In this document: piece after piece, positions 62,001-64,000 of the stretch | Layout of the letters: every line of letters starts with the position of its first letter | Numbering within the stretch: the first letter of the stretch is position 1 | NCBI GenBank assembly: GCA_903813345.2 | Contig: CAIIXF020000007.1 | Location: 23,177,564-23,241,563, forward strand | Length of the DNA: 64,000 bases | Direction: 5' to 3' | Origin: Owenia fusiformis | Taxonomy: Eukaryota; Annelida; Polychaeta; Sabellida; Oweniidae | The notes under the pieces: generated by a model | The model's input: the letters and a program-made list of their open reading frames with translations, nothing else | The model's database searches: none | Told to the model about the DNA's origin: nothing | Translations under genes and position numbers: made by a program

Positions 62001-64000
62001 ACAACAATATATTGTAATTTTTGGAATAATTATTTGATTATATGAAGTATTTGATTATATGAACTTTTTTAATTTCCCCTAGGTAGACGAAATGTTGTGT
62101 ATTGAATTAAGTATAAGCGAATCAGCGTTAACTTGATTGTTTCGCTATTGTACAAAGGCTAAGCCAGATTGAGTGTGGAAATATTCTCCTCTAGACGATG
62201 ATTTTGATTCTGATCTCGATGAACGTATAGCTTGCTAGAACATACTGTTATATAAGAGAAGAAGGGGGATACTGATGAACATTTTAAAATGTTATGTCAG
62301 ATGTGAGTGTTTGTCTAAATCGTAAATTGTTAATCCAGGAAACCGTACATAGGATTATTCAATCAAATTCTCCGAATCGTCTCTATCTTTCTAAAGTTTT
62401 GAATTCTCATTCGCCAAATACAGTGTCTTATTACGCAATAAGATCTTAAACAGTTAGAAAATGTAATCATTGGAAACCAGTTTAGTGTGTGCTTTTGCAA
62501 TTAATATACACATTTTCAGAAAAAAATATTCCAGAATATTTGAAGTATAACTTTGTAAAATATGCATTTTCGCACAATGGAATCACCAATGCATAATTCG
62601 TAAATATAAACCGTGAAGTGCAGTCATCTAATCAGGTCCGATAATCGTTCAAAACGATGACCAATACTCTAGCATGGTCAGGAAAACTTGAAATTTGTTT
62701 GTGTAGGAAGGAAAGATCACATTGACCTTCATGTCAGTTTGACCTTCATGTCAAGACCAGACACCTCTCATGAGCTACAGGATTTGATTCTAAGAACCTG
62801 TTCATTAAATTGTTTTCTACGCCGGTAACATTTGTTAGATACAGATGCTATAACTTGAGAGGGGATTGATTACCTGAATTTATCCAATATGAACACTCAA
62901 TGAATACGGGGAAAACAACAAAATATACTCTTGGTATGCAATGTTCAAAACGCATCCGATTTTATGATATCGTGGATTTGTTTTTTATGGCTTATAACGT
63001 TCTAATATTTCTTTTCCTTACTATTTTAATACAGTTTGGTTTGCCTCTTTTGTCACCCGTGCTCCATAATATATCTTAAAGAAGGTACAATAAATTCCAG
63101 TTCAGTTCCATTGAAATTTAATTCTTGAATTTTTCAAAAAATTATCTTAATGTAAAATAAAAACAACTACTGCTGATGTTAATCGTAAACAGCTCTTGGA
63201 AACTAATTCGAAATGAAAACCACGGTTATCATTTAAACTTCACCTGTTCCTAATATTGTGTTTCAGGTCATTCAATAGATCAAGGACTAATAATTAATTG
63301 AGATGAGGAGCACAGGCTGATATTATTCGCGAGCGGTATGGAAAGGTCAAACTCCTGAAATAGATAACAGTTAATAAGAATAATTGTGTAGTGCAATATG
63401 GAAATCGAAGTATCAAAGACTATGTGTATTTTGTTCGTCTTAATTTAAAGCATGGTAACTTCGTAATTCTTGTTATCCTTGTTCAATTACTATATTTCGC
63501 CAACCGGTCGCCATTCTTAGACTATAGTACTATTATTTCCAACGAGGACGACCATAATGGTTCTTAATTTCCGAAAATGCATTCACTTAATCGCGTTGAA
63601 TGTATTCTGAACTTTGTTATCTGGATGGCATTATCCAGTCATTACTGTAATGAGATCTGCAAAACATGTACATACGAAGAACCGTATTATCACAATGAAT
63701 TTCAAAACCGAACATAGGAACATTCCCAATATCCCTTCGTTGTAAATGATTACGAAACTGACAGTATTGAATCTGATAATAAATGCAATCAGGGTATCTA
63801 AGATTGTAATATTGTTAAGTTCGGTTCTGTCAGTGAATCAAACTGCAGTCAGATTTGACAAGTTAGTGTCGATAGCTATTTCATCAAGTAATGGCGTTCA
63901 TTTGTTTGTGTCTATATCATATTGACAACTTGCAATTATAGAGACAAGATCGTTCATCTTATATATGTCCAGAACTTGAAGTAATTTTGGATAACATATA
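59009..64000. other. No recognised gene to the end of the window
   Basis: About 5 kb of AT-rich DNA. Small frames (63 codons at 59713, 66 codons at 60465) have no recognisable features, and no receptor exon was recognised. A direct repeat TTGACCTTCATGTCA lies at 62722-62736 and 62739-62753. Confidence 0.4.
62722..62753. repeat. 15-bp direct repeat TTGACCTTCATGTCA
   Basis: Two perfect copies with 17-bp spacing, each containing a TGACCTT nuclear-receptor-like half-site. It could be a regulatory pair or a chance slippage duplication. Confidence 0.4.

Overview
The window is AT-rich (roughly two thirds A+T by eye), gene-poor nuclear DNA of an animal. There is no operon-like packing, the only host coding sequence is two exons ending in GT splice donors, and most recognisable structure is DNA transposons, MITEs, foldback elements and satellites. 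Natriuretic-peptide-receptor-like exons, a Polinton-derived element and '(GG)CCCGTAGCC' MITEs suggest a marine invertebrate (an echinoderm, hemichordate, lancelet or mollusc are all possible). The sequence alone does not fix the phylum.

Layout. 1-23 kb: no host gene recognised. It holds a decayed mariner-like transposase end (~0.9 kb), a ~27-bp minisatellite (9.8-10.3 kb), small inverted repeats and MITEs, a mariner-type inverted-repeat element (18.5-19.2 kb), and two diverged blocks in the same order (16.2-18.4 and 19.5-21.9 kb) that look like an old tandem duplication. 23.2-23.9 kb: first coding exon of a natriuretic peptide receptor-like protein. 24-52 kb: intron or intergenic DNA dominated by two very large palindromes (about 4.2 kb at 32-36.2 kb and 6.1 kb at 40.4-46.5 kb). 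Their arms are built of tandem ~365-400-bp units, and the second carries a nested ~2-kb transposon and a MITE. 52.7-53.4 kb: a second, diverged receptor first exon with one frameshift. 53.56-57.51 kb: a compact Polinton/Maverick-derived element with 547-bp inverted terminal repeats, 5'-AG...CT-3' ends and a 6-bp CAAACT target duplication. It carries only a zinc-finger/packaging-type ATPase gene and a small basic protein gene. 58.2-59.0 kb: a 44-bp satellite array. 59-64 kb: nothing recognised.

How the parts relate. The two receptor exons share strand, domain boundaries, cysteine spacing and a phase-1 splice donor, so they are paralogues (or alternative first exons) of one receptor family. The exons for the rest of the extracellular domain, the membrane segment and the cytoplasmic part were not found here. 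The Polinton-derived element lies 119 bp past the second exon's donor, that is, inside its presumed intron 1. Its two intronless minus-strand genes are self-contained, and with no integrase or polymerase seen it would depend on proteins supplied in trans for mobility.
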